Made by a program: the position numbers and the translations under genes
Source of the DNA: JAVBKB01 sp031554275
Lineage (GTDB): Bacteria; Bacillota; Bacilli; JARBTR01
DNA: 14,672 nucleotides
Direction: 5' to 3'
Assembly (NCBI GenBank): GCA_031554275.1
Contig: JAVBKB010000144.1
Span: 1-14,672 of the forward strand
In this document: in pieces, positions 1 to 6,117 of the stretch
How the letters are laid out: every line of letters starts with the position of its first letter
Position numbering within the stretch: the stretch's first letter is position 1
The notes under the pieces: model-generated
Database searches by the model: none
What the model was told of the DNA's origin: nothing
What the model saw: only the letters and a program-made list of their open reading frames with translations

Positions 1-1
1 A

Positions 2-205
2 AATGGTGAAGGGTTGGTGATTTCTGGTGAGTCTCAAGAAGAAGTGACATTTACTGAAGCGGAAGTGGCATACTGGTCGGAGGGTATCGATATTGATGCC
101 GAATATGTAGTACCCGTCTACCACTACGAGGGATCAACAACAGAAAAAGGTGAGGCGGCGGATGGGTTTGCGAATGCGTTACCTGATGCGGTATTGAAAC
201 AATAG
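2..205 (+). CDS. C-terminal part of an unidentified protein (5' end outside window)
   Basis: The reading frame is open from the left edge to a TAG at 203-205, so this is the last 67 residues of a longer protein; the internal TTG at 14 is probably not its start. The visible part is acidic and has no membrane segment or cysteine. It contains a stretch reading EVAYWSEGIDIDAEYVVPVY, followed by YHYEG and an acidic, glycine-rich tail ending DAVLKQ. Alternating hydrophobic residues before a 'P-V-Y-x-x-E-G' turn are reminiscent of extracytoplasmic beta-sheet domains (YycH/YycI- or PepSY-like) of Firmicutes. That is only an impression, so no function is assigned. It is transcribed toward the minus-strand ABC operon and is separated from it by a hairpin. 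Confidence 0.6.
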   Translation, partial: NGEGLVISGESQEEVTFTEAEVAYWSEGIDIDAEYVVPVYHYEGSTTEKGEAADGFANALPDAVLKQ

Positions 206-232
206 TAATCCAGCAATTAAATACAAGAAACC

Positions 233-262
233 AACCCCTTCGTCCAATTCGACAAAGGGGTT
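233..262. terminator. Hairpin, probable bidirectional terminator between convergent units
   Basis: AACCCCTT (233-240) pairs perfectly with AAGGGGTT (255-262), and GTC (242-244) pairs with GAC (251-253) inside, leaving a short loop. The plus strand continues with a T-rich run (TTTGTGATTATT) and the minus strand with GGTTTCTTGTA. It lies 28 nt after the stop of the plus-strand gene and about 105 nt after the end of the convergent permease gene, so it could end both units. Neither T-tract is perfect. Confidence 0.6.
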
Positions 263-270
263 TGTGATTA

Positions 271-360
271 TTAAAGGTTTTCCCTCGTTCCTTGAAAATC
301 AACATAAATGCTATTGGGTAAGCAGTCCGCAATTTCACGAAGACTTTCCCATAGATCCTT
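271..360 (-). pseudogene. Possible gene remnant (29 open codons, no start) after the ABC permease
   Basis: On the minus strand, codons from 360 down to a TAA at 273-271 read KDLWESLREIADCLPNSIYV followed by DFQGTRENL. The composition looks protein-like: an amphipathic first half, then an 'IYVDFQGTREN' end. There is no start codon in the frame, and the frame is closed upstream by TGA at 363-361. It is in the same frame as the permease, which stops at 369-367, so two stops separated by one codon lie between them. It may be the tail of a deleted downstream gene of the ABC operon or chance. I do not recognise the family. Confidence 0.3.
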
Positions 361-366
361 TCAATA

Positions 367-1095
367 TCAGCTTCTATTTGCAGTCATCTGTCTCAAAATA
401 ACTCTGTGTGCAACCGCTCCAAACACAACACTAGCAAGAATTAATGATAATAATAGTAAGGCGAAATGATCGCTGATTAGGTCTGTTAGAATACTTGAAT
501 TCGATTCTTCGCATTTTGATGATGTCAAATTATTGAGTAACGCACTACACCCGAAAACAGCCGCAAAAAAGATGATAACTGCTAGTTTCCACACTCTATT
601 TCTTAAAAATTTTACAACAAAAAATAATAGAAATAGTAAGAATCCTATTAGAAAAGCCACCAAAAGTTCCTTCACACTAAGAATGAAGTCTTGTGTATCA
701 ATACTTGGAAAGGCCGATTTGAAAAGCGATGCGATTAGGAAAATGATAAGCCCGATGCCACCGATGGCTGCGAGTGAAAGAAAGCTATTAACAAAGTATG
801 TGAGGATGTAACCTAGTGATAGACTACTGTTTCTAATTGGCAACAGTCGCATTTTGGCGAGTGTATCGGGCAAATCCATGAAAACATGAAAATAGGAAGT
901 AAATAAGAAAAAGAACAATATCGGAAATGTATTACTACCACCTAACAAACCACCACAGCTAATAAGAATGATAATCGCACAAGCATTGATTAGTGGATGA
1001 TATTTCTTTCCTTTACCGTTTTGAATACCAATTTCAGGGTTCGTAAGGGATTTTGAAAAGATTAGCTTTTGAATGTTGATAAATTCTGTTAGCAT
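367..1095 (-). CDS. ABC-2 type transporter permease subunit
   Basis: This is a hydrophobic protein of 242 residues with about six to seven membrane segments (roughly residues 35-51, 56-73, 94-124, 143-162, 169-187 and 210-230). A basic cytoplasmic N-terminal stretch precedes them (KLIFSKSLTNPEIG, NGKGKKYH). I infer that it forms the membrane channel for the ATPase encoded just upstream. The substrate cannot be read from sequence; GntR-ATPase-permease cassettes of this shape in Bacilli (Ytr and Yhc type) are linked to cell-envelope stress and antimicrobial peptides. I chose ATG at 1095 because GGGAGG lies 7 nt before it; an in-frame ATG at 1110 overlaps that SD. The gene overlaps the ATPase stop by 7 nt (ATGCTAA), implying translational coupling. 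Permeases of this class diverge quickly, so family assignment rests mainly on topology and context. Confidence 0.82.
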   Translation of the reverse strand: MLTEFINIQKLIFSKSLTNPEIGIQNGKGKKYHPLINACAIIILISCGGLLGGSNTFPILFFFLFTSYFHVFMDLPDTLAKMRLLPIRNSSLSLGYILTYFVNSFLSLAAIGGIGLIIFLIASLFKSAFPSIDTQDFILSVKELLVAFLIGFLLFLLFFVVKFLRNRVWKLAVIIFFAAVFGCSALLNNLTSSKCEESNSSILTDLISDHFALLLLSLILASVVFGAVAHRVILRQMTANRS

Positions 1096-1946
1096 TTGAA
1101 GGCCTCCCATTGCACAAAAACGTCTTCAATAGTAGGACGCTTCATTTTGATATCGGTGAATTGTGAAAGTTTTTCTTTTTCAATAGAGATGCCTTCAAAT
1201 CCAAACGCAGTCTCCTTTGCTTGTGGTATAATATTACGGATTTCATCTGTCATATCTGATTTTGCAAGATAATAATGTGTATAGCGATCAAGGAGTGTAT
1301 CTTTTTCCTCTGAAAACAGAATTTTCCCATCACGAATCAAGCAAATATGATCTGCAATTTTGTAAAGATCACTTGTAATATGTGTTGAAAAGAAAATAGT
1401 TTTGTTTTCGTCTTGGATAACATCGTACAGTAAATCTAGAAACTCAGTTCGCGCAATTGGATCTAAGCCCGATGTAGGCTCGTCCAAAATAATTAAATCA
1501 GCTTGTTGTGCTAACGCCATGACGATGGAAAATTTCGTTCTCATGCCTTTCGAATAGTCCTTAAATCGCTTGCGTTTATCTAATTCAAATTTCGCCATTA
1601 AATCATGAAACAGTTTCAGATCAAATTCTTTATAAAATGGAGCAATATTTTTGATCACATTTTTGGGTTTTTGATAGAGATTGTACATGAAAGTATCTAA
1701 CACAACTGCAACTCGCATTTTTGTTTCAACTTCGTGATCTTGCATTCTTTTATCGAAAAACAGTATCTCGCCGTTATCGGTAGGAATTAATCCGAGTATC
1801 GTATTAATTAGAGTTGTTTTCCCGGCACCATTCCTGCCAACGAACCCCATGATTGTTCCTTTTTCAATCTTAAGGTCAATTTCCTTCAGTGAGAAATCGC
1901 CGATTGTAGCAGATAGATTATTTATTTGGAGTGCATAATTAGACAT
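1089..1946 (-). CDS. ABC transporter ATP-binding protein (YtrB/BcrA-like)
   Basis: A 285-residue nucleotide-binding subunit that would power the adjacent permease at the cytoplasmic membrane. Walker A is GRNGAGKT (residues 37-44), Walker B is LIILDE (151-156) followed by PTSGLDP, the D-loop is SGLD, and the H-loop histidine lies in FSTHI (about residue 189). The signature motif is the variant YSKGM (131-135) instead of LSGGQ. The usual Q-loop position reads VAVVLDT with no glutamine; as I recall, both features are common in the YtrB/YhcG/BcrA branch of exporters. The roughly 75 residues after the H-loop are a divergent tail ending in PTIEDVFVQ, typical of this branch. Start ATG at 1946 is preceded by GAGGAG with 7-nt spacing; an upstream ATG at 1961 would place the start before that SD. 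It overlaps the regulator gene by 8 nt (ATGTCTAA). Confidence 0.92.
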   Translation of the reverse strand: MSNYALQINNLSATIGDFSLKEIDLKIEKGTIMGFVGRNGAGKTTLINTILGLIPTDNGEILFFDKRMQDHEVETKMRVAVVLDTFMYNLYQKPKNVIKNIAPFYKEFDLKLFHDLMAKFELDKRKRFKDYSKGMRTKFSIVMALAQQADLIILDEPTSGLDPIARTEFLDLLYDVIQDENKTIFFSTHITSDLYKIADHICLIRDGKILFSEEKDTLLDRYTHYYLAKSDMTDEIRNIIPQAKETAFGFEGISIEKEKLSQFTDIKMKRPTIEDVFVQWEAFKC

Positions 1947-2322
1947 GTTTTTTCTCCTCATATAGATAGTTGATTATTTCAATTACTTCATTCTTCGATA
2001 GTGCATTTGCTTTAGCAAGTTGTACAATATCAGAAAGTTTGACTTCCAATTGATTGACGATGTTAGCCTTGATTCTGGCAAAATCAATTTCATTTATAAA
2101 ACATCCTTTACCTGGTATTGTGACAACAATCTTTTCCCGCTCCAACTCTTCATAAGCACGTTTCACAGTGATCACGCTTATTTTCAACTCTTTTGCTAAT
2201 TGTCGAATTGAGGGTAGCTGTTCGCCAGGTTTGAGTTTCCTGCTAAGAACTAGTTCATGAACTTGGTTTTGTATTTGTTCATAAATTGGGATATTTGCAA
2301 ATAGAGAAACTACAATATTCAA
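1939..2322 (-). CDS. GntR-family (YtrA subfamily) transcriptional repressor
   Basis: A short regulator of 127 residues. Its winged helix begins after IPIYEQIQNQVHELVLSRKL, followed by KPGEQLPSIRQLAKEL, the recognition-helix region ISVITVKRAYEELEREK and the wing IVVTIPGKGCFI, all hallmarks of GntR proteins. Only about 50 residues follow, two helices with no ligand-binding FCD or UTRA domain, which defines the small YtrA subgroup that usually represses an adjacent ABC transporter operon. The start is ambiguous: GTG at 2331 shares its first base with the SD AAGGAG (2336-2331), so the in-frame TTG at 2322, 8 nt after that SD, is far more plausible. It is the first gene of the operon and probably autoregulates through the palindrome overlapping its promoter. 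Confidence 0.9.
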   Translation of the reverse strand: MNIVVSLFANIPIYEQIQNQVHELVLSRKLKPGEQLPSIRQLAKELKISVITVKRAYEELEREKIVVTIPGKGCFINEIDFARIKANIVNQLEVKLSDIVQLAKANALSKNEVIEIINYLYEEKKHV

Positions 2323-2340
2323 GTCATTCACTCCTTATGT

Positions 2341-2357
2341 GCATATTGTGAATATGC
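2341..2357. promoter_or_regulatory. Palindromic operator candidate for the GntR repressor
   Basis: GCATATT-GTG-AATATGC is a perfect inverted repeat with 7-bp arms and a 3-bp centre. It covers the -10 box and probable start site of the minus-strand promoter. A second, wider inverted repeat encloses it: TGTGCATAT (2338-2346) against ATATACACA (2359-2367), 8 of 9 complementary. Regulator assignment is inferred from adjacency. Confidence 0.6.
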
Positions 2358-2379
2358 GATATACACAGACTGGTGTCAA
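2351..2379 (-). promoter_or_regulatory. Promoter of the gntR-ABC operon
   Basis: On the minus strand, a perfect -35 box TTGACA (2379-2374) is followed after exactly 17 nt by CATATT (2356-2351, four of six matches to TATAAT). Transcription would start near 2344, about 20 nt before the TTG start. The -10 box lies inside the palindrome at 2341-2357, as expected for a repressed promoter. Confidence 0.68.
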
Positions 2380-2380
2380 T

Positions 2381-2402
2381 CATTTCTTAAACATTTCTTA
2401 AA
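2381..2402. repeat. Two perfect tandem 11-bp repeats upstream of the gntR-ABC promoter
   Basis: CATTTCTTAAA occurs twice without a gap (2381-2391 and 2392-2402). On the transcribed minus strand this is TTTAAGAAATG twice, ending one base before the -35 hexamer. A one-helical-turn direct repeat beside a -35 box is a classic layout for an activator that binds as a tandem dimer; it could also be an AT-rich UP element. Confidence 0.6.
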
Positions 2403-2471
2403 CTTATTTGACCACTCATCTATGGTTCCGGTATATAGCAGCATCAGAACAGATTTGAGTACTCAGAACTC

Positions 2472-2567
2472 AACTACAACCCCAACAAAATAACCCTCAA
2501 AGACTTTGACAAAGTAGTGTTCAATAACTCCAGCTATGTAAGTTTCAATAACTTCAACAAATGACAC
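2472..2567. repeat. Degenerate 24-bp tandem repeat, four units
   Basis: This is the main content of the otherwise gene-free stretch between gntR and the S10 promoter. Units start at 2472, 2496, 2520 and 2544. The last two share 15 of 24 bases including TTCAATAACT; units two and three share 12, and units one and four share 14. Both strands stay open across the array: plus strand from 2439 to a TGA at 2562-2564, minus strand to a TGA after a run of octapeptide-like repeats. No start codon with an SD was found on either strand. Confidence 0.4.
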
Positions 2568-2585
2568 ATCCAAAGTAAATAACAC

Positions 2586-2614
2586 TTGATTTCTACAGGG
2601 AATGCGTGTATAAT
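2586..2614 (+). promoter_or_regulatory. Promoter of the S10-spc operon
   Basis: TTGATT (2586-2591) and a perfect TATAAT (2609-2614) are separated by 17 nt, a strong sigma-A-type promoter. Predicted start is near 2621, giving a leader of about 188 nt before rpsJ. A second -35-like TTGACG at 2623-2628 has no -10 box at acceptable spacing. Confidence 0.75.
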
Positions 2615-2706
2615 TTTGAAAGTTGACGCCCTGTGTCTATTTCAAGATGCTATTTAATGCAGGAAATGTCATGTAGTATAGGCTAATAGAAGTCTTAAGC
2701 AATGAT

Positions 2707-2765
2707 GTGGAAGGTTGCTGGCACACCCGGCCGCTTTGCCATGGCGGATGACCAGGTTTTTCCAC
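2707..2765 (+). promoter_or_regulatory. Structured 5' leader of the S10 operon (long tiered hairpin)
   Basis: Three nested helices can form: GTGGAA (2707-2712) with TTCCAC (2760-2765), CTGG (2718-2721) with CCAG (2752-2755), and CCGC (2731-2734) with GCGG (2744-2747). A fourth small hairpin GTCTA (2773-2777) / TAGAC (2787-2791) stands just before the rpsJ SD at 2795. There is no T-run after the main stem, so it is not a simple terminator. I believe similar leaders occur before rpsJ in other Bacillaceae. The ligand, possibly an r-protein of the operon, is unknown. Confidence 0.5.
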
Positions 2766-2808
2766 GGAGCTAGTCTATTGATTACGTAGACGAAAAGGAG
2801 GGAAAGTA

Positions 2809-3117
2809 ATGGCAAAACAAAAGATTCGCATTCGTTTGAAAGCGTATGACCACAGAGTTCTTGATTTATCTGCAGAGAAGATTGTTGAGACTGCAAAGAG
2901 ATCTGGTGCGGAAGTTTCGGGTCCAATCCCACTTCCAACTGAGAAGAACGTGTATACAGTTCTACGCGCAGTACACAAGTACAAAGATTCTCGTGAACAA
3001 TTCGAGATGCGTACACACAAACGTTTAATCGATATTTTGAATCCAACTGCTCAAACGGTTGAACTCTTAACTCGCTTAGATTTACCATCTGGCGTAGATA
3101 TCGAAATCAAACTTTAA
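2809..3117 (+). CDS. rpsJ: 30S ribosomal protein S10 (uS10)
   Basis: A 102-residue protein of the 30S head that also acts as NusE, partnering NusB in transcription antitermination. The whole sequence matches the family from AKQKIRIRLKAYDHRVLDLS to the C-terminal SGVDIEIKL. It includes the IPLPTEKNVYTVLRAVHKYK loop region and REQFEMRTHKRLIDI, which contacts 16S rRNA and NusB. Start ATG at 2809 follows the strong SD AAGGAGGG (2795-2802). It is the first gene of the S10 operon, preceded by a long structured leader. A gap of 35 nt leads to rplC. Length is the usual one and nothing is missing. Confidence 0.98.
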   Translation: MAKQKIRIRLKAYDHRVLDLSAEKIVETAKRSGAEVSGPIPLPTEKNVYTVLRAVHKYKDSREQFEMRTHKRLIDILNPTAQTVELLTRLDLPSGVDIEIKL

Positions 3118-3152
3118 AGAAATTTTTATGAAAAATGATGGAGGTGTGACAA

Positions 3153-3821
3153 ATGACCAAAGGAATCTTAGGAAGAAAGATCGGTATGACACAAGTTTTT
3201 TCTGAAAATGGAGAGCTAGTGCCTGTAACTGTAATTGAAGTTGTGAATAATGTTGTTCTTCAAAAGAAAACAATTGAAAACGATGGTTATGAAGCAATTC
3301 AAATTGGTTACGATGATATCCGAGTAACGAATAAAGACCAAGATAAGAAAAGAGCAATGAGCAGCAAATTTGCAAACAAGCCACAAACTGGACATGCAGC
3401 AAAAGCTAACACTGCCCCTAAGCGCTTCACACGCGAGATTCGCGGAGTTAACCTTGATGAATATGAGGTTGGTCAGGAAGTCAAAATTGACATTTTCGCA
3501 CAAGGCGAGACAGTCGATGTAACAGGTATTTCAAAAGGTAAAGGGTTTCAAGGCCCAATTAAACGTCACGGACAGTCAACTGGCCCAATGGCGCATGGTT
3601 CTCGTTACCACAGACGTCCAGGTTCAATGGGTTCAATCCAAGCGAATCGCGTATTCAAAGGAAAGAAACTTGCAGGACGTATGGGTGGCGTGAAAATCAC
3701 AGTTCAAAACCTACCGGTTGTGAGAGTAGATGCTGAACGCAATGTGATTCTAATTAAAGGAAATGTTCCTGGTCCTAAGAAAGGGCTAATCAAAATACAA
3801 AGTGCAGTTAAAGCACAGTAA
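3153..3821 (+). CDS. rplC: 50S ribosomal protein L3 (uL3)
   Basis: Early-assembly 23S rRNA-binding protein whose long loop reaches toward the peptidyl-transferase centre. The protein has 222 residues. It begins MTKGILGRKIGMTQVF and contains the loop RHGQSTGPMAHGSRYHRRPG (138-157), whose glutamine and HGSRYHRRPGSMG motif are characteristic. The C-terminal half (NRVFKGKKLAGRMGG, VDAERNVILIKGNVPG) is canonical. Compared with the B. subtilis protein as I recall it (about 209 residues), there are roughly 13 extra polar residues around positions 57-72 (VTNKDQDKKRAMSSKFA). SD GGAGGTG precedes ATG 3153. It lies 24 nt before rplD. Confidence 0.98.
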   Translation: MTKGILGRKIGMTQVFSENGELVPVTVIEVVNNVVLQKKTIENDGYEAIQIGYDDIRVTNKDQDKKRAMSSKFANKPQTGHAAKANTAPKRFTREIRGVNLDEYEVGQEVKIDIFAQGETVDVTGISKGKGFQGPIKRHGQSTGPMAHGSRYHRRPGSMGSIQANRVFKGKKLAGRMGGVKITVQNLPVVRVDAERNVILIKGNVPGPKKGLIKIQSAVKAQ

Positions 3822-3845
3822 CTCGTTTGAAAGGAGGACAAGAAA

Positions 3846-4472
3846 ATGCCGAAAGTAGCGCTTCATAACCAAAGCGGGTCACAAGTTGGAGAAATTGAAT
3901 TGAATGACCTTGTGTTTGGACTTGAGCCACATGAAAGTGTAATGACAGAAGCGGTCATTATGCAAAGAGCTTCACTTCGTCAAGGAACGCACAAAGTTAA
4001 AGGACGTTCTGAAGTAAGAGGCGGAGGCCGCAAGCCGTGGAAACAAAAGGGTACCGGACGTGCTCGTCAAGGGTCTATCCGTTCACCACAATGGCGCGGC
4101 GGTGGTATCGTGTTTGGTCCAACACCAAGAAATTATGGTTATAAACTACCGAAGAAAGTTCGCCGTTTAGCAATTAAATCTGCTTTATCAGCGAAGGTAC
4201 AAGAAGGAAACATCATTGTACTAGATCAATTCCAATTAGAAGCACCGAAAACAAAAGAATTCATGCAAGTCATGAATAACTTAAAAACAGATAATCTGAA
4301 AACATTATTTGTCACTGGCGATTTCAATGAAAACGTTACACTTTCAGGAAGAAACATTCCTGGTGTTACAATTTTAGAATCGGAAGGTGTTAATGTTTTA
4401 GATGTTGTTGCACATGCAAAGCTTGTCGTAACAAAGTCTGCAGTCGAGAAATTAGAGGAGGTGCTTGGGTAA
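3846..4472 (+). CDS. rplD: 50S ribosomal protein L4 (uL4)
   Basis: A 208-residue 23S rRNA-binding protein whose extended loop lines the nascent-peptide tunnel together with uL22. The loop is clear at about residues 59-103 (GGGRKPWKQKGTGRARQG followed by RSPQWRGGG and FGPTPRNYGYKLPKK). The globular part follows, with KSALSAKVQEGNIIVLD and the final VVTKSAVEKLEEVLG. In E. coli this protein represses its own operon through the S10 leader; whether that happens here cannot be told. Start ATG 3846 has SD AAGGAGGA. The stop overlaps the rplW start by one base (TAATG), coupling the two. Confidence 0.98.
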   Translation: MPKVALHNQSGSQVGEIELNDLVFGLEPHESVMTEAVIMQRASLRQGTHKVKGRSEVRGGGRKPWKQKGTGRARQGSIRSPQWRGGGIVFGPTPRNYGYKLPKKVRRLAIKSALSAKVQEGNIIVLDQFQLEAPKTKEFMQVMNNLKTDNLKTLFVTGDFNENVTLSGRNIPGVTILESEGVNVLDVVAHAKLVVTKSAVEKLEEVLG

Positions 4473-4756
4473 TGGATGCACGGGATGTAATTAGACGCCC
4501 AGTCATTACTGAGCGCTCAGCTGGTATGATGGCTGACAAGAAATACACGTTTGATGTTGATGTGAGAGCGAACAAAACGCAAGTGAAGATCGCGATCGAA
4601 GAAATATTCGGTGTGAAGGTTGAAAAAGTTAATGTCATGAACTACAAGCCGAAATTCAAGCGTATGGGTAAATATACTGGCTACAAAAACAAACGTCGTA
4701 AAGCAATTGTTAAGCTTTCGGCTGACAGTAAAGAAATTGAATTTTTCGAATCATAG
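4472..4756 (+). CDS. rplW: 50S ribosomal protein L23 (uL23)
   Basis: A 94-residue protein at the tunnel exit, where trigger factor and SRP dock. The sequence starts MDARDVIRRPVITERS and contains KYTFDVDVRANKTQVKIAIE and the exposed, basic loop around FKRMGKYTGYKNKRRKAIVK. All of these are usual, and the length equals the Bacillus family norm. Its ATG overlaps the rplD stop and its SD AGAGGAGG lies inside rplD (about 4454-4461). It is followed by 34 nt and rplB. Confidence 0.98.
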   Translation: MDARDVIRRPVITERSAGMMADKKYTFDVDVRANKTQVKIAIEEIFGVKVEKVNVMNYKPKFKRMGKYTGYKNKRRKAIVKLSADSKEIEFFES

Positions 4757-4790
4757 GTCATTGAATCATTGAAAAGGAGGTAAACCCACT

Positions 4791-5621
4791 ATGGCGATTA
4801 TTAAGTACAAACCAACGTCACCAGGTCGACGCGGCATGACAGTTTCTGATTTTGCTGAGATCACAACAGATCAACCAGAGAAATCGTTACTGGCACCATT
4901 AAAGAAAAAAGCTGGTCGAAACAATCAAGGTAAAATAACCGTTCGTCATCACGGAGGCGGACATAAGCGTAAATATCGTATTATCGATTTCAAACGCCAA
5001 AAGGACCAAGTGCCTGGACGTGTTGCAACAATCGAATATGATCCAAACCGTTCAGCAAATATTGCACTCATCAACTATGCTGATGGAGAGAAACGTTACA
5101 TCCTAGCACCAAAAGGTCTTGAAGTTGGGATGACAATTGTTTCTGGTCCAGAATCAGATATTAAAGTAGGGAATGCACTTCCTTTATCAAATATCCCAGT
5201 TGGTACAATCATTCATAACATCGAGTTAAAACCAGGTAAGGGTGGACAATTAAATCGTTCAGCCGGAACTTCTGCTCAGGTATTGGGTAAAGAAGGAACA
5301 TACGTCTTGGTACGTTTGAACTCTGGTGAGGTAAGAAAGGTTCTTGCGACTTGCCGTGCTACAATCGGTCAAGTAGGTAATGAACAGCATGAATTAATTA
5401 ACATTGGTAAAGCAGGTCGTAATCGCTGGTTAGGCAAACGCCCAACTGTTCGTGGATCTGTAATGAACCCAGTGGATCACCCACATGGTGGTGGTGAGGG
5501 TAAAGCGCCAATCGGACGTAAAGCACCTCTTACACCTTGGGGTAAAGTGGCTCTTGGACTTAAAACACGTAAGAAAAAGAACAGATCTAATAACATGATC
5601 ATTCGCGGACGTAAAAAATAA
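4791..5621 (+). CDS. rplB: 50S ribosomal protein L2 (uL2)
   Basis: The largest and most conserved r-protein of the large subunit, 276 residues, needed for subunit joining and peptidyl-transferase activity. The RNA-binding core includes VRHHGGGHKRKYRIIDFKR (51-69) and RSAGTSAQVLGKEGTYVLVR. The C-terminal motif VDHPHGGGEGKAP (about 228-240) carries the essential histidine (H230, equivalent to E. coli His229), followed by RKAPLTPWGK and a basic tail ending IIRGRKK. SD AAAAGGAGG precedes ATG 4791. The 136-nt gap after it is unusually long for this part of the operon and holds inverted repeats. Confidence 0.98.
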   Translation: MAIIKYKPTSPGRRGMTVSDFAEITTDQPEKSLLAPLKKKAGRNNQGKITVRHHGGGHKRKYRIIDFKRQKDQVPGRVATIEYDPNRSANIALINYADGEKRYILAPKGLEVGMTIVSGPESDIKVGNALPLSNIPVGTIIHNIELKPGKGGQLNRSAGTSAQVLGKEGTYVLVRLNSGEVRKVLATCRATIGQVGNEQHELINIGKAGRNRWLGKRPTVRGSVMNPVDHPHGGGEGKAPIGRKAPLTPWGKVALGLKTRKKKNRSNNMIIRGRKK

Positions 5622-5662
5622 TTAATCTGCACTGTTCTGAGTTCGGAAAGAACTTAACAACA

Positions 5663-5727
5663 ATGCACTGCTTGATAAATGGGTTTCACTGAGCGGACTT
5701 GGTTCACAAGTGAAAGTAATGCTGCAT
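5663..5727 (+). other. Inverted repeats in the rplB-rpsS gap
   Basis: In the 136-nt gap, ATGCA (5663-5667) pairs with TGCAT (5723-5727) around an inner stem TTTCACT (5684-5690) / AGTGAAA (5709-5715). A separate small hairpin AGTTC-GGAAA-GAACT lies just upstream (5640-5654). No T-run follows, so termination is unlikely. mRNA processing or stability, or translational control of rpsS, are possible roles; none is shown. Confidence 0.35.
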
Positions 5728-5757
5728 AGCGGCTACCTAGTTGAGAGGAGGATATTC

Positions 5758-6036
5758 ATGGGTCGTAGTTTGAAAAAAGGACCTTTTGTAGATGGTCATC
5801 TATTGAAGAAGGTAGAAGTACTAAACGAGTCTGATAAGAAGCAAGTCATTAAGACTTGGTCTCGTCGTTCTACTATTTTCCCTCAGTTTATTGGACATAC
5901 AATCGCAGTTTATGATGGACGAAAGCATGTTCCAGTTTATATCACTGAAGATATGGTTGGACATAAATTAGGAGAATTCGCACCTACTCGTTTATACAAA
6001 GGTCACGTAGCTGACGATAAGAAAACTAGACGATAA
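5758..6036 (+). CDS. rpsS: 30S ribosomal protein S19 (uS19)
   Basis: A 92-residue protein of the 30S head that pairs with uS13 near the A-site tRNA. The whole length is diagnostic: MGRSLKKGPFVDGHLLKKV, TWSRRSTIFPQFIGHTIAVY, and GHKLGEFAPTRLYKGH near the end, with a basic DDKKTRR tail. I chose ATG 5758, preceded by GAGAGGAGG with about 6-nt spacing. An in-frame ATG at 5710 would add 16 residues unlike the family and lacks an SD, so it is rejected. A short inverted repeat (GAATC/GATTC, 6050-6065) follows in the gap to rplV. Confidence 0.98.
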   Translation: MGRSLKKGPFVDGHLLKKVEVLNESDKKQVIKTWSRRSTIFPQFIGHTIAVYDGRKHVPVYITEDMVGHKLGEFAPTRLYKGHVADDKKTRR

Positions 6037-6117
6037 AGCAATTAGAGCCGAATCGCACATGATTCAGCAGACGAAAATACAAGAGATAGGTATTGTTTTT
6101 GAGAGGAGGGTATCTTG

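Noticed and set aside
2439..2564. Plus-strand open frame of about 41 codons across the 24-bp repeats as a small gene
   Set aside because: No start codon with an SD; the open frame follows from the 24-bp (3n) periodicity and low GC content.
2623..2656. Second S10 promoter with TTGACG at 2623
   Set aside because: The only -10-like sequence (TATTTA, 2651) is 22 nt away, and the 17-nt position holds GATGCT; the upstream TTGATT-17-TATAAT is much better.
2669..3088. Minus-strand frame of 139 codons opposite the S10 leader and rpsJ
   Set aside because: Fully antisense to a definite gene and leader, with no SD and no recognisable domain.
5710..5757. N-terminal extension of S19 from ATG 5710
   Set aside because: Added residues are not family-like, there is no SD at 5710, and a strong SD precedes ATG 5758.
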